Positions 31,557-44,603 of a stretch of 64,000 bases of DNA are shown in pieces. The DNA lies in assembly GCA_029959085.1 (NCBI GenBank), contig JARWIR010000003.1, positions 32,937,505-33,001,504 on the forward strand, given 5' to 3'. Position numbers and translations under genes: made by a program. The notes beneath the pieces were generated by a model. That model made no database searches, had not been told where the DNA came from, and worked only from the letters and a program-made list of their open reading frames with translations. How positions within the stretch are numbered: position 1 is the stretch's first letter; each line of letters starts with the position of its first letter. This stretch comes from Nemophila menziesii. Its lineage: Eukaryota; Streptophyta; Magnoliopsida; Boraginales; Hydrophyllaceae.

Positions 31557-32470
31557 TGATGATGCCAATTTAAGTGGAAGAGAATGAGATAGTATGTGTG
31601 TTTAGAGGTTCCAAACCGAACTAGGCCCATCTCAAAGCTTTTGGAATATTCTAGATGCTTATAGAGTAATATTGATGGTTGGAGAATATTGTATAATATA
31701 ATAATATATTCTATATTATTGTAGAAGATATGGAATGTAACAGAATCTTCTAGAAGGTAGCTAGTATGGAAGGATCCTGAAACCTTCTCTTGTAGTCTAT
31801 GTTGTAGATCTTCCCGCCTAGGCGCGCCTATGCCCCGCCTAGGCGTCAACTCCCCTTTAGCCGCTTACGCCTAGTTAAAACTCTAGGCGTTTTTTCCTAG
31901 TACCTTAGTCACCGTAGAATAGGCGCCTAACCCTTCTAGGCGCCGACTAAAGGCAAAACATGGCCACCTAGGCGCCGATTAATGGCAAAACATGCTAGCA
32001 TAGGCCTTTTTGTTATTTTTCTTATTCTCGAGAATTCTTTGATTGATATTATAACTCAATACTTAGTATTTTTATATTTACTCTAGTGTTGTTAGATGAG
32101 TTTTATGACTTAAATGGTTAAAATTTCTATAATTAGTACATATATATACAAAATTGCACAACGGGATTCGGGTCCCGTATAATCCCGTCTAGGCTCTAGG
32201 CTCTGGTCGACCGTCTAGGCCGCAAAACCGAGATCTACAATACAGCTTGTAGTATACATAGAGGGGGCTAGCCTCAATTATTAACACACTAGAAAAGTTA
32301 TTCAATAGCAATACGAAAAAAAAATCTCAACTTTCTCTATTGTCTCTTGTCTCTTTTGTTACAAAGGTTCGTTTGTGTTCTTATAGGCTAATCTTAATCA
32401 AAGCGTTGAGGTCTTGATTAGGAGTTGCAAAGTTTGTACGAGATTTCGAGGTGGTGAAACTCTACTCCCA
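31557..32470 (+). repeat. 3' LTR of the gypsy element (interrupted)
   Basis: Starts TGATGATGCC after GGGGAA (polypurine-like) and ends CTCTACTCCCA. It matches 13383-14081 apart from the insertion at about 31802-32240, without which it is ~475 bp. Confidence 0.78.
31802..32240. mobile_element. GCCTAGGCG-rich element with TTGTAGATCT inverted ends
   Basis: Ends TTGTAGATCT (31802-31811) and AGATCTACAA (32231-32240) are perfect inverted repeats. Between them are GCCTAGGCGCGCC, CTAGGCGCCGACTAAAGGC and similar motifs. Flanking CTTGTAGTCTA and CTTGTAGTATA look like an imperfect target duplication. The uninterrupted 5' LTR (near 13855) confirms it as an insertion. A short stretch of like motifs occurs at 58585-58690. 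Confidence 0.7.
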
Positions 32471-33339
32471 TGATATTAAGCCCACCTAACATTTTTTTTA
32501 AAGTTAGTATCATGGGTTAGTTTAACGAAAATAAGTATGAATAAAAATCACCAGAAGTCAAGCAAATATTATTTTCCAATTTAAGTTACGGAAATAATTT
32601 ATTAGACCTAGAATGACATCTCCCTTCTAATTCTAGGTCAAGCAAATATATTTTTTCTTTTCAAATCTTTTGACAAAATTATTCTTAAATAAAATTAATA
32701 CTCCCACAAACTATATTTATTTTCTATTATATTTTAGACATAATTCTATTTTATATTATAATTAATACCCTAAACCCTCCTCCACCACCAGACCACTTCA
32801 CATCCACAAAGTGGATCGCGATAGACTATCGTGCTCCAAAGCGTGGATCTCTACCACCACCAGCAACTGGTCGTGGATATCCACCACCATCAAGACCGCG
32901 CAACTACTCTTTAATCCAACCACCACTAATGACCATACAATTTAAGAATATAGAGGTAACTTACACAAAAGTAAAAAATGGATTTCACTATTTCTCATGT
33001 CTAAAATTCATGATTACACTGATAATGTTTATTAGCAACCATATTTTCTTTTCTTATTCCAAAGGCATCATAAGGCAAGAGAGTATCATGGATGAGGAGA
33101 AATCAATCCCTTCACATTATTGGTCCATTACCTCGGGAAAGCTATTAAAAAGAATTTCAGAAGGAAACTATAATAATCAAACACTTTACATATAAAAACT
33201 CAATTATTTATGAAGAGACTCTTTCTCTAAGTTCATTCGTATTTATCATACAAGAATTCTTCAAAAATGATGTTGTAACAGATACTGTATCATCATAAAC
33301 TTTATGTATTCGTATCTTCAATTGTAATTTTTATATGAC
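32471..33339. other. Unassigned AT-rich sequence
   Basis: No supported gene. An 88-codon ORF at 32929-33195 has no recognisable domain and unremarkable composition. A CACCACCA-rich segment at 32780-32910 gives a short Pro-rich reading but no clear exon structure. Confidence 0.5.
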
Positions 33340-34264
33340 GTTTGGTTGTGGCAATGATAAATAAATTATAAGAAAACATACACCTAATATAACTACGAGA
33401 AACTCACTGCAAGTGCATACATCGTTCACAAATAATAGTTGATAGATAAAGTTCATTCTCAGGGATTTATCGGTTAGCTCGAACTCGTGTTTAGATATAA
33501 GCATATAAGTGTTTAATTGTTTAAAATATAAATAAAAATAAAAAGAAAAAATTTGTTCGGTTTTCCAGTAAGGAATCAAAGCAACTAAGTAACTACTAAA
33601 TCAAATCAAATAACTAATAAGAATGGAGATGAGATATAGTTTAGGTCTGCTAGTATGCACCTATCTTTCTAAATCACTATACTAATTATAAGAATGAATT
33701 GAGCATATATAAGTAGTCGCGATTTTAAAATCTCTCTAGCTCTCGTCAGGGTAGCTTAAAAGGAAACCTCAACACTACCAAGGAACTTGGGTAAGGGGAC
33801 CTTTCATATAGATCGGCGGTGAAAATCTAAACCATATTGACTATCTAGTTAGGCAAGCCTGTCAAGATCACTACCGCACATTAAACGATTATGTGTTGTT
33901 TTAATCAATTAATCCCCCATCCGGGTGACAATCCTAATTACTAAGGACATACCGAAACTTGGTCAGAGATAGGGATGGAATAAAGGAAAACACACAATAC
34001 AATTATAAAGCCAACTCAAATCAATTAAATTCAATCCCAAATAATAATAGAAATAGAAAAATAGAATTCAAGGATTATACATATTGCAAACCCAAACTAT
34101 TGGAAAATTAGTTCATAATAAAATAAATAAAACTAAATATTAAAAAGATTAGAAACATAGTTAATCTAAGAATATAATACAAATTACCCTAATGGTAGGA
34201 GCAAAAGGATGGAAAAGGGGAGTTGTGATGCTCCAGCTTCTATTGCTTCCTCCTTAGGTCAACT

Positions 34265-34437
<173 letters not shown>

Positions 34438-34488
34438 AATGAATTTATGGAGCCTTTGAAGGCAAGGACTTGTTTCTTGAGTCAAACC

Positions 34489-34491
<3 letters not shown>

Positions 34492-34544
<53 letters not shown>
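34492..34544. repeat. (TA)n microsatellite
   Basis: About 53 bp of alternating TA followed by ACACACA. Confidence 0.95.
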
Positions 34545-34551
<7 letters not shown>

Positions 34552-35090
34552 GTTTATGGATGAAATCTAGGCCATGTTTTAGGTTCTAGAGTCCTAATCC
34601 AACTCAAACCGGTTTTACTTAAAAACTAAACTAGTTGGTCCATAGAATTTGTAAAACTCATAACTCCTTTGTTATAACTCCAAATCACACGTCGTTAGTG
34701 TCCACACATCTGTAATTCAAAACCTTAAATGTATATAAAAATTAACCTTCAAATTATCTGTCAATTTTATGTGGCATTGAAAATTCTACATATTCCAAGT
34801 CTGGCCGACAACTTTTGCACTTTCTAAAAAGAACTTGTTGTGTCCTTTGACTCTGGATTTCGTCTTGATATTCTTTCCTAATCTCCTTATCTATGTATTG
34901 GCGTCTAATATCATCTTTTTACCAAATAGCTTCACATTTAACACACAATTACACCAAATATGCTCTAAAAGTAACAAAGCTCCAAAACAAGGAAATAAAT
35001 GAGAAACTAACAAATAATAGGGAAAACCCCTAAAATAAGAACATAATACACCTAAAATGATATCTCGTGACTAGACTATTTTATCATAAT

Positions 35091-36500
35091 ACATTTACAT
35101 TTTATGCAGATGGGAAACCAAATGATGATCTGCAGACCACTACTTAACGGTTTCAACTATTGCGATATAGCAGTACAAAATTAGTCCTCATATAATTTCC
35201 TCCACAAATTTTCCCTTGAAGAATATATACTATGTTGAGATTTTTACATATAACAATTATGATATATCATGTTTAATGATTTACATAATTGTATATCACT
35301 TAAAACACTTTTAAATGCTTTTACTATGATTTTGAAATTTTGCTCTTTGAGTGCATATATGGTTGTACAGTGATAAGGGACTAAACTGTCAAAATGTGTA
35401 GCCTTCATATTTTCTTTATGGTTTAATATATTAATTGTATATACAAGAGTGTTCTCGGAGGTATCTTGGTGGTTATGATATTATCTCGTGATATCAGAAA
35501 CAAGGTTCTAAGAATAAGAAGTAGTACATTGTTTGGTTAAGTTTCTGGACAGATCTGAGTAGTGGAACAAGATATAGTCCTAGTTTTTACAATCTTATCT
35601 AAGTACTTCTATCATTTGGTCAAGCAATTTTCTGTTAAGATCAAGACATATAATGTAATTCTTGCATAATATAGGCACCTATAGTGTAGTTAACTCTTCT
35701 TTTTTTTTTTGCAATATTTCAGGTTTTGGTGACTTTGAAAAAATTATTTTGGCTAATCACATCAAGTCTTTATGCTTCCACAAAATTGAATTATGCAATT
35801 CTCAACTCTTTATTAGGAATTCCAATGTTTTCTTTCATACAAATTTGTTATGGTATATTATTGATAGATTTAGAGGACAATCAAAATATTGTTCCATCTG
35901 TGAATGTGATTATGTTCCAAGTATATCAGATAATTCTTAGAAACTCAATAGTTTAAGAATTTTGTAGTTCTACCACTACAATACTGTAATTGCAATTTTG
36001 CAACTGCAATATTTTGATTCTACAACTATATTATTGTGGTTGCGAAACTACAGTATTGTAGTCGTTCTACAGTTAAAATATTATAGTTACCGTTTGTTAC
36101 ATCTTCGGTACAGCTCTTCGCTACAGCTGGAAAAAATTGAAAAAAAAAGAAAAATTTGATATCATACTAGTAATTTCCTATATGAATATTGTAAAAAAAA
36201 ATACGCCGGAGTTACCTAACAATTGATAAGAAAATTTTAAAAACGCTCTAGACTTGACCATCGACCACTGTCGACTGGACATTAACGATGGTGATGATAA
36301 TACAAATAATTAATATTTATTGATAACATTTATTTTATTTGTAAAAAAATATTTTAGGAAAGGGATCGGTAAATTACCTAGAGTAAAAAGAAAGATTCCT
36401 AACTAGGCGTATAATAAAAATTAAGTTCGTAATACAGTTTCATATATACTCCACAAAAGAAGGATTAGGCAGACAAGCATGATAGAAAATATAGTGTTTT
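35091..36500. other. Unassigned AT-rich sequence
   Basis: No supported gene. The ORFs at 35662-35956 overlap in two frames and show no domain. A short region near 35975-36110 has internally repetitive CTACAGT/ATTGTAG-type words. Nothing else noted. Confidence 0.5.
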
Positions 36501-36505
36501 TCCAA

Positions 36506-37780
36506 CTAAAGGGAGCTTAGATGGAGAATAAGAGTATAGTGATCCGACCCAATGGACAGGGCATTGTGTATCCATGTTTCGGGAAACAAGGAGTACCAAG
36601 AAGTTGTGCACGATCCCTTATTTAATTTTTTGAAGTATGAGGCCAGCATCACTTTTATTATATCTCCAAGTGAAAGAACAACCTTTAAAGGGGATTTTGG
36701 TGAGATAGGATGGACTATATTAGAATTAAAAGCCTTCGTCTGAACTAAGTCCTCAGGATTACCTTCTAACTTCTCAGAGGGATAACAGATATCATTGAAA
36801 TATTCTATAAAAACATTAGCAGAATTAGGAGAGGCCAAAATATTTTAAATATAATTTTATAACTTAATCTTCTTATCCTTATCAGGGTGATCATTGATAA
36901 ATTCTAAGATCCGAGAATTAATAGAATCGTGGCATTAGGAGATGTGTATATAATATGGGAGAAAGAGAATGCCTTAACATCAAGATTGTCAACCACCAAA
37001 GTGCCAACGCTCTAGAGGCGCCACATGCTCCAAACGACAAACGAGTTTCAGCTTCAACTTCTTAGCCAACACTAGCATCATATTTTCTTAATCATCTTGG
37101 TTATGGATTGACCAAGAAGCAGGGATTTTCCCTAGACATAATTGTCCTTAGGTTTTTTTACTATCAAGGAGACACCATACCTTGATAGTGCCAAGCTACT
37201 TTGATAATAGTTGGTGGGGCTTGCATAAAACAACCACCCACATCAGCAAGACCAAACACTTGGATGGAGAAGTGTTGAAAGGGATAATAACTAGAGGAAC
37301 CTTTACCATTATCCTACCAATTTCATCAAACATCGGAGCCTCTGAATGAACCATCTTACTCTTCTTATTGGCTTTATTACCCCTCTCTTCTAGGGGACGC
37401 TATACTTTAATAGGAATAGCGATATGTGGGGTTCACTGTTAGGGGAGGATGGAAAGGATAAAACAAAGGGTTTAGGTGAATATGAGGTACTTGCTGAAAC
37501 AGATTGGTGGGTAGTAGTCTAGGGAGATCTATAACTTGGGTGTCAAAAGAGATGTTTATGACTGGCAAGGTTGGAACTGGGGGTAGAGAAAGTGGGTGTT
37601 GTGGGGAATAAAGATGGTGATTTGGGGAAAGATGGTATAGGGGTAGGGGTCATCATCTATATTCAAGGATGCAGCCTTAGCATTTGGGATGACCCACTGA
37701 AGCCTAGTCTTCCCTCAAATTTGAATTATATTTTGTCCAAGTACAAATGGACCATATATTGCCTTGGCTAAAAAGGCTTA
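36506..37780 (-). pseudogene. Decayed LINE fragment (endonuclease end)
   Basis: On the minus strand the ORF at 36838-36506 ends PETWIHNALSIGSDHYTLIL, which resembles the SDH-containing end of a LINE APE endonuclease. Further upstream, short readings such as YASPTNYYQSSLALSRYGV occur in mixed frames up to about 37780. Stops are frequent. The assignment rests mainly on the GSDHYTLIL motif and is tentative. Confidence 0.4.
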
Positions 37781-37959
37781 GATTCTCGTTACTCTTCTTG
37801 ATGGGCCATGCATGTTAGTCAAATTATGTAGGAACTTTAACAGATAACATTTACTTAAAACCAGACTTCTTCATACCAGTTGAGCCTTGCCCCAACTCTT
37901 CACTAATAAGCCTCTTATCAAAGTTACCAAATTTTCCAGAGTCTAGATGTGTTTACCCA

Positions 37960-37989
37960 TTGGTAGTGGTAAAGATGTAATAAATAAAC
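37960..37989 (+). repeat. Dispersed repeat copy C, left end (split by Copia)
   Basis: TTGGTAGTGGTAAAGATG and the following bases match the start of copy B (33340). The copy continues at 45976 beyond the second Copia element. Confidence 0.6.
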
Positions 37990-38435
37990 TGTTACCTAAG
38001 AAATTAAATAGTAAAGGTTTTTAGACAAACCTTCTTACGCAGCGGATTGATTTTTGAATTCCTATTTTCTGAATTCTTGCTTTCTGATCGTGAACTTAAT
38101 TACTAGAATTAAGCCCTTTGTTTTCACCACCTAAGTGTCTGAGAATTTCTTGGTAAGTGTATAAGAAAAGATTGATTTAACGGGAGAAGAATTTTTTTTT
38201 TGCTGTTGTGTTTGTTGTGTCTGGAGAGGAGAAGCAGACTCCTATTTATAGAGGGAAGGAGCGTTGGTTTATTAACTGATAATAAAACATCACTCCACTA
38301 TCTCCATTATTTCCATGTCTCTTAGTGGGGAAGTTACCATTGTAACTTCTTGACTAACTTCCCACAATACGTTCATGTCACCCCATCATGGGTGACATGG
38401 AATAAAATAACTTTTAATTTAATTTATTTCTTTCA
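37990..38435 (-). repeat. 3' LTR of second Copia
   Basis: Starts TGTTACC and ends TTTCA (plus reading). A purine-rich GAGTGGGAGAA lies next to it on the minus strand. The TATA box TATAAATA is at 38250-38243. Confidence 0.93.
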
Positions 38436-39589
38436 TTCTCCCACTCGCACATGATGGGGTTACCATCGTACTATTAGGTACGTGCATCACAATGTCCCAT
38501 ACATCAAAATTTCTCAAAATTCTCTTATATACACACTACTACAATAATTCATCATACTTGACAAATAGGTCGTGCGACCGACAAGCATACGAGCATATGT
38601 TACTATTAACCTGTTAGGGTACATAGTTGCTCAAATGAAATCTCATTCCTTACGTATCTTGTAGTACCCCAGACTAACAATATGTTGTATCATATTACAG
38701 TAACTCTGACCCCTTCAAATTTATATCACAACTTCTATGTGAAAAAGAGTTCACTGTCATTTAGTTTATGTGTCTCACTATCATGTTATAGTCCGTATTG
38801 ACTTACATGATCGGTTAACCTGCAAGCACACATTTGATACACAATTCTAGTCTTCCCTTTACACTTATATCCTTTTATATTGATTAGGTTGCTTTCCCAA
38901 ACATACCCCATTAGACCGAATCACTCATGATCATTGGTAATGTGTTCAAAGTAGCATACACCTAATCAAAATATCAAGATATAGTCAAAAGTAATAAGGG
39001 CACAAATCAAAGGTATCACACAGTGAAGAAACAGAGATCAATTCTTCACTTCCTTTTGGTCGAAAGCACACGTGGTATGACACACGTGTTATGGTATTAT
39101 TCATATATCTCAAACTCTATGTCACAATTTTACAAATACCATACAGATATATAATTAGACAAGCCTCGTCGCCTAAGATGAATTCTTCGATCGATCAACC
39201 CTTCTATGAAATCAATCAAGCAACTCATATCTGGCTATTATAGACTAAGTAGATAGTGGGATTCTACTTCGATCATAATATAAGCTTAACATGGTTTATC
39301 CATGTTTATGATCTCATCTTAACACTTAGTTAAGGCGACTATCTTAACTCAAGTTATCTTAAGGGTTCTTCACTACTATGAGTTAGTCTCATCTTTGCGC
39401 ACTTCTTATGCCAAAGGCGATTGCCCGTGTGACAGGGTCAATCTCAGTCTATAGGACATACATACTTACAAAATCACACGCAATATATATAATACATATC
39501 AAACATGATATCATTAAAATAAACAGTTAAATAAACATACTAATGGAAATATATACATGAATGCACATAAACTAGCAATAATTCATACA
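38436..39589 (-). other. Non-coding 3' region of second Copia
   Basis: About 1.15 kb between the RNase H stop codon and the 3' LTR. No ORF with a recognisable domain on either strand. It includes GATTGCCCGTGTGACAGGGT and other non-repetitive sequence. Unusually long for a Copia 3' untranslated region. Confidence 0.6.
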
Positions 39590-42500
39590 TTATATCTTGC
39601 TTAATCCTATAGATCTAACATGATCCATGAATACATCTCTTGGGATAGCTTTTGTGAATGGATCAGCAAGCATATTGCGTGTGGGTATATATTGCAAAGT
39701 AACATCCTTTTGTGCAATTATATCTCTAACGAAGTTATACTTTATATCAATGTGTTTGGTCTTGCTGTGATATTTTGGATCTTTCACATAAGCCATTGCA
39801 GCTTGACTATCACAGTATATTGTTATTGGACTCCCACTATCACCAGAGAATCCTAAATGTTCAAAGAACCTTTTTAACCAAACAGCCTCCTGAACCGCAG
39901 CTGAGCAAGCTACAAACTCAGCTTCCATCGTTGACAAAGCTACACAGGTTTGTTTCTTGCTACTCCATGAGATTGCGCAATTATTTAGCTAGAATACATA
40001 ACCTGAAGTGGATTTACGCCCATCTATATCACTAGCCCAATCAGCGTCTGTATATCCCTCTAGGCGTAATCTATCTCCTCGAAAGCATAAGGCATGATCT
40101 TTGGTGCCTTTTAGGTATCTCAATATCCTTTTCACAGCTTTCCAATGCTCTTGTCCCGGGTTCGATTGAAAACGACTAACTAAACCTACTGCATAACAAA
40201 TGTCTGGTCTCGTACACATCATAACATACATAAGACTACCAATGGCACTAGAATATGGTATTGTTGACATTTTATGTTTCTCTTCTGTAGTACTAGGACA
40301 CATGTCGAGAGTTAAGTTCATTCCCTTGGCTACAGGAGTGTCAATGGCATTGCACGTAGTCATACCAAAGCGCTCAAGTACATTCATGATGTAAGGTTCT
40401 TGAGATAAAGATAATAGTCTTCTAGACCTATCTCTATGAATCTTAACACCAAGAATATAATTTGCTTCTCCCATATCTTTCATATTGAATTGAGAAGCTA
40501 GCCACTCCTTGTTAGCTTGAATAAACTCTTTATCATTCCCGGCTAATAGGATGTCATCCACATATAGAGATAAAATCATGAAATTCTTCTTGGACCGTTT
40601 AATATAAACACAGTGGTCTTCACTTATCATCTCAAATCCATTTGACGAGATGACTTCATGAAATCTCAAATTCCACTGTCTCGAGGCTTGCTTAAGACCA
40701 TAGATTGATTTCAACAATCTACATACTTTATTCTATTGATCTTTTGCAATGAAACCCGAGGGTTGTTCCATGAAAATTACCTCATCTAAATCTCCATTTA
40801 GAGCTGCAGTTTTAACATCCATTTGGTGCAACTCCAGATCGAGATGCGCCACTATAACTAAAATAAGACGTATTGAGGTAAATCTAACAACAGGAGAAAA
40901 AGTTTCCTCAAAATCTATTCCTTCCCGTTGAGTATAGCCTTTCGCTACCAAGCGAGCTTTATACCTGTCAATGGAATTGTCAGGTTTCCTCTTTATTTTG
41001 AGAACCCATTTATTCCCAATTACCTTACGTCCTTTCGGGAGATCAACCAGTTCCCATACCTGGTTTTTCTTCATCGACTCCATTTCTTCTTCCATTACTT
41101 TCCTCCATTCATTCTTAGCGGGACATGAGAGTGCTTCATTAACTGTTCGAGATTCATCTTCGTCTTGTGGAGTTATCATAAAGACTTCTCCTTCGATTTC
41201 AAATCGGCGACGAGGAACTAAACCTCTAGCACTTCTCTTAAGTTGAGAATCTTGAGAAATAGGATTACTAGATGATGCAATGGTTTCTTCCGTCTCAAGA
41301 TTTAGAGGAGTGTCCGTCTCTATTTCTTGAGTATGTGTTACCTCATCAGGCGTCACATTTGTTTGCATATCATCTTCCTGAATCTCATTTAATTCACATA
41401 AAATGGAATTTCTGTCAACCTCACCTCTGCTAGGAAAATCATTGTCTAAGAATGTAACATCTCGTGACTCAATTTCAGTAAGACCCCCATCATTATGTTC
41501 ACCAATAAACACATATCCTTTAGAGTGATTTGGGTATCTAATAAAGATACACTTCTTACCTCTTGGACCTAACTTCCCATACTTATGAGATAGATCATGA
41601 ACATAGCCTGCCGACCCCCAAGGTCGCAAGTATGACAGATTAGGTTTCCTACCTGTCCATAGTTCATAAGGAGTTGATGGAATAGTCTTTGTGGGTACTC
41701 GGTTAAGTATATAACAAACGGTTAACAAGGCATCTCCCCAATAAGATATTGGAAGATTTGCTTGTGCCATCATAGACCTAACCATTTCTAGGAGTGTTCT
41801 ATTCCTCCTTTCAGCCACACCATTCTGTTGTGGTGTTCTAGGAATTGTAAGTTGCCTTACTATCCCTTTTTCATCACACAGTTCTTTAAACTGATCAGAT
41901 AGATATTCACGTCCTCGATCGGTTCTTAGGTTTTTCACCTTCCTCTCTAACTGATTTTCCACTTCATTGATAAATGTCATAAAACATTTCAATGCTTCAG
42001 ATTTGTGAGAAATCAGGTAGACATAACCAAACCTAGTGAAATCATCTATGAAAGTGATGAAATAACGTTCCCCACGTCTAGTTTGAACACTCATCGGGCC
42101 ACAAATGTCTGAATGAATTACTTGTAATGGGTACTCGACTCGTTTAGCCTTTCCAAATGGTTTCCGTTTTGCTTTACCTGCTAGACAATTTTCACAAGTT
42201 GGCAAGTTAACTTTAGTCAACGAACCCAAAATGTTCGCCTTAGCCAACAAATTCATACGGTCTTGACCAATATGACCTAATCTAGCATGCCATACATTTT
42301 CTTCTACATTAGAATTACTAGAAGAAGAAGTATTAGTGGAAAAGCAACTACTTAAACAATAACTATTAAACGAGTTATCATCATCTAGTACAATTAAACC
42401 ATGCGAAATAAAACCAAAACCATAATACCTAGCATCATAATATATATCTACTTGTTTGTTATGAAAATGCAAATTAAACCCTAATCCTAGAAGAACAGTG

Positions 42501-42705
42501 ACCGAGACTAAGTTCCGTCGAATATCAGGTGCGTAAAGTACATCATGCAGGTACAAGGTTTGACCACCTCGCAAGTGCCAACTCCTTTGACTTCAACCTT
42601 ATTGTTGTCTCCTACATATATCCACCTTGATCCCTCTGGAATCCGACGGTACTCTACATATGCCTCTCGGTCTTTGGCTACATGGTCTGTCGCTCTTGAG
42701 TCCAC
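39590..42705 (-). pseudogene. Copia pol: protease, integrase, RT, RNase H with nonsense codons
   Basis: The protease (42705-42508) has DSRATDHVA, where the active-site Gly is Arg, and lies in a different frame from what follows. Integrase ([45 protein letters not shown]) and RT ([23 protein letters not shown]) form the 42574-40736 frame. An in-frame TAG sits at 40735-40733. RT continues with SIYGLKQASRQW and the catalytic YVDD, then a TAG at 39991-39989. RNase H ends with STMEAEF, CDSQAAMAY and MLADPFTKAIP, stopping at 39590. One reading frame otherwise, so the number of lesions is small. Confidence 0.9.
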
Positions 42706-42708
42706 AGT

Positions 42709-43625
42709 TCACAAAGGATTAGAATCAGCAAGCAATACAGTACTAGTAACATAAGTAAAATTACAAGAAGTAAATGACATTGCTACCTTTCTGGGCTCGC
42801 TGCACTCGCAAGCGAAGTGACCCATTTTCTCACAGTTAAAGCATTTCATCTTACTCTTGTCTTTCTTCTTACGGAAACGTTTTCCATTATTGTTACCACC
42901 CTTCTTATTCTTCTTGGAAACATGCTCATTTCCGTTCTTCTTCCCATTGTTCTTGCGCTTATTGCCAGAAACTTTGTGGGAACTTGACTCAGCAACATAA
43001 GCCTGACCCTGAGGCTTAATTGCATCTAGACGTTCATCTTCCAATGTCACATGACGAGCAGCATCATCAAAGGTTTTGATGTTGTCATTGTGAGTCAAGT
43101 TTATCTTCAAATGCTCCTAGTTATTTGGAAGAGATCGGATCACAGCTTGAACCTGTTGTTCATCAGTAAGGTTATGACCTGCATTCTTAAGTTCCCTAAT
43201 CATGTTAGACATCTCTCGGAGATATTGTTGCATGGTTTGATTAGGCTACTTCTTGCAAGTGTCAAACTTAATGGTCAATTGACGCAACTTAGTCTTAGTC
43301 GTACCCCCATACTTCTCCTTAAGAGCATTCCACATTTCGTGAGCAGTGAGGTATCGTTGACATTCATAGACAAGATCGTTATTCATGGAGCCTATCAAGA
43401 TGCCTCTTGCAGTGGAATCTTTCTTTTTCCACTTCTCATAAGCCTCCATGTCCCTTCTGTTTTGAGCTGAGTGCCTTCCTCAGGCTGAGCCATGACATTG
43501 TTAACAGCCTCAAGAACATCTTGCTCTTCTAGAACATAGTGTATATTGAGCTTCCAAAGGTTATAGTTCTCACCATTCATCTTTTCTCCTTTGTTGAGAT
43601 CAGCAATGATGGTTTTCGATGCCAT
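42709..43625 (-). pseudogene. Copia gag with zinc knuckle, frameshifted
   Basis: The likely start is MASKTIIADLNKGEKMNGEN at 43625. A frameshift near 43440-43470 leads into EAYEKWKKKDSTARGILIGS (UBN2 region). TAG codons follow near 43246 and 43117. The last piece contains NLTHNDNIKTFDDAARHVTL, a Lys-rich tract and a CCHC knuckle CFNCEKMGHFACEC. Not translatable as one protein. Confidence 0.85.
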
Positions 43626-44036
43626 TTTCTCTATAAAGTAAGAGATTTCCATTAATATCATACATTTATTTAACAACTCTATGCTATTAATGCAAACGGA
43701 ATGAATAAGAAAGATAACAAAATAAGTGATAAAGAAAGTTCACTATGTTCCCAATCATGAACCACTATATTTTGTTTGTCTTAACCATTCAATCAATTTC
43801 ATTAACTGCAAAATTAAGTTCTTCAAGAACTCCCACTTACTCTAACATGAATAGAGCAAAAATGTATGAAAACTAAACAACTAATAACATAAAAACAAAT
43901 AATTTAGTTGAATTCATACATAAATAAAAAAAACATGTTTGGTAAACAAATAACCAAATAAAATCAAAGACTAACATTTGAAACGAACTACCAAAATAAA
44001 CTACCTAGCAAAGAAACTCTAACTTATACATGACAA

Positions 44037-44603
44037 TCACTCGTATCTCGTTTTCAAAGGAATCGATTTTTCAAAACCCTCTTTTACATAGAGACTTATC
44101 GGATCATACTTAGTAGGCGAATTCATCTCACAAGGACATTTGAAAAAACTTGTATGCCTTTTAAAATGATTCCACATATGAGATTCAGTGAAGGCATATA
44201 CGACCCAACCATATGTTTTTGATCTCTTATCTACATAATTTTCGGGATTCACATTCCTCCATAGATCAAGGAGATCTTTTCTCAAGTCTTTTGGCAAAGT
44301 CCTAAGAAGGGCAACAACCTTGTCATTCTCATTCATGTGATAGGCATATTTTATGACACCTTGTATCATATCATTTACAATCTTCACGTGTTGTATTAAA
44401 TAATGTGATGATTTCATCTTATAATTTCGAAGTGTCATTATTTTGTTTTTCAAATCTTCCCTTTGTCCATCTGACTCGGGTTCTTCGGCGGTGTAAACCA
44501 ATTTTGGTTTATTAGTATTCTTTATGTTCTTGTAATCAGTCATGTAGTTCATCAACAGGTCGCGTCTGAATGCACGTAATCCCCGGGATCGTGTAATCAC
44601 CAT
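44037..44603 (-). CDS. Extra 188-codon ORF in the 5' leader of the second Copia
   Basis: The uninterrupted frame lies between the 5' LTR and gag, on the same strand as the element. The N-terminus is basic (MVITRSRGLRAFRRDLLMNY). The middle (about residues 65-115) contains YLIQHVKIVNDMIQGVIKYA and NDKVVALLRTLPKDLRKDLL. That resembles the helical segment of Copia gag (UBN2), in which a LLRSLP-like motif follows a conserved acidic-helix region. A Cys-containing stretch FKCPCEMN lies near residue 155. No catalytic motif was seen. It stays open although the neighbouring gag is broken. It could be a duplicated gag fragment, a transduced host sequence or a real additional element gene. Confidence 0.55.
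   Translation of the reverse strand: MVITRSRGLRAFRRDLLMNYMTDYKNIKNTNKPKLVYTAEEPESDGQREDLKNKIMTLRNYKMKSSHYLIQHVKIVNDMIQGVIKYAYHMNENDKVVALLRTLPKDLRKDLLDLWRNVNPENYVDKRSKTYGWVVYAFTESHMWNHFKRHTSFFKCPCEMNSPTKYDPISLYVKEGFEKSIPLKTRYE

Larger units (their letters stand above)
13383..32470 (+). mobile_element. Chromodomain Ty3/gypsy LTR retrotransposon with nested insertions
   Basis: The outer element of a nest. It has related LTRs at 13383-14081 and 31557-32470, gag near 14115-15063, and protease-RT-RNase H-integrase-chromodomain at 28010-31535. Between gag and protease lie an Athila-like element, a dispersed repeat and a complete Copia. The C-terminal chromodomain places it with the chromoviruses (Tekay-like). 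All ORFs are broken by many stops and frameshifts, so it is an old, dead copy. No clean 5-bp target duplication was seen. Confidence 0.8.

Noticed and set aside
32929..33195. 88-codon ORF as a gene
   Set aside because: No domain, no exon partners, and AT-rich composition typical of random open frames here.
35662..35956. Overlapping ORFs in two frames
   Set aside because: Neither shows a domain or splice context; both open frames reflect local AT-rich composition.
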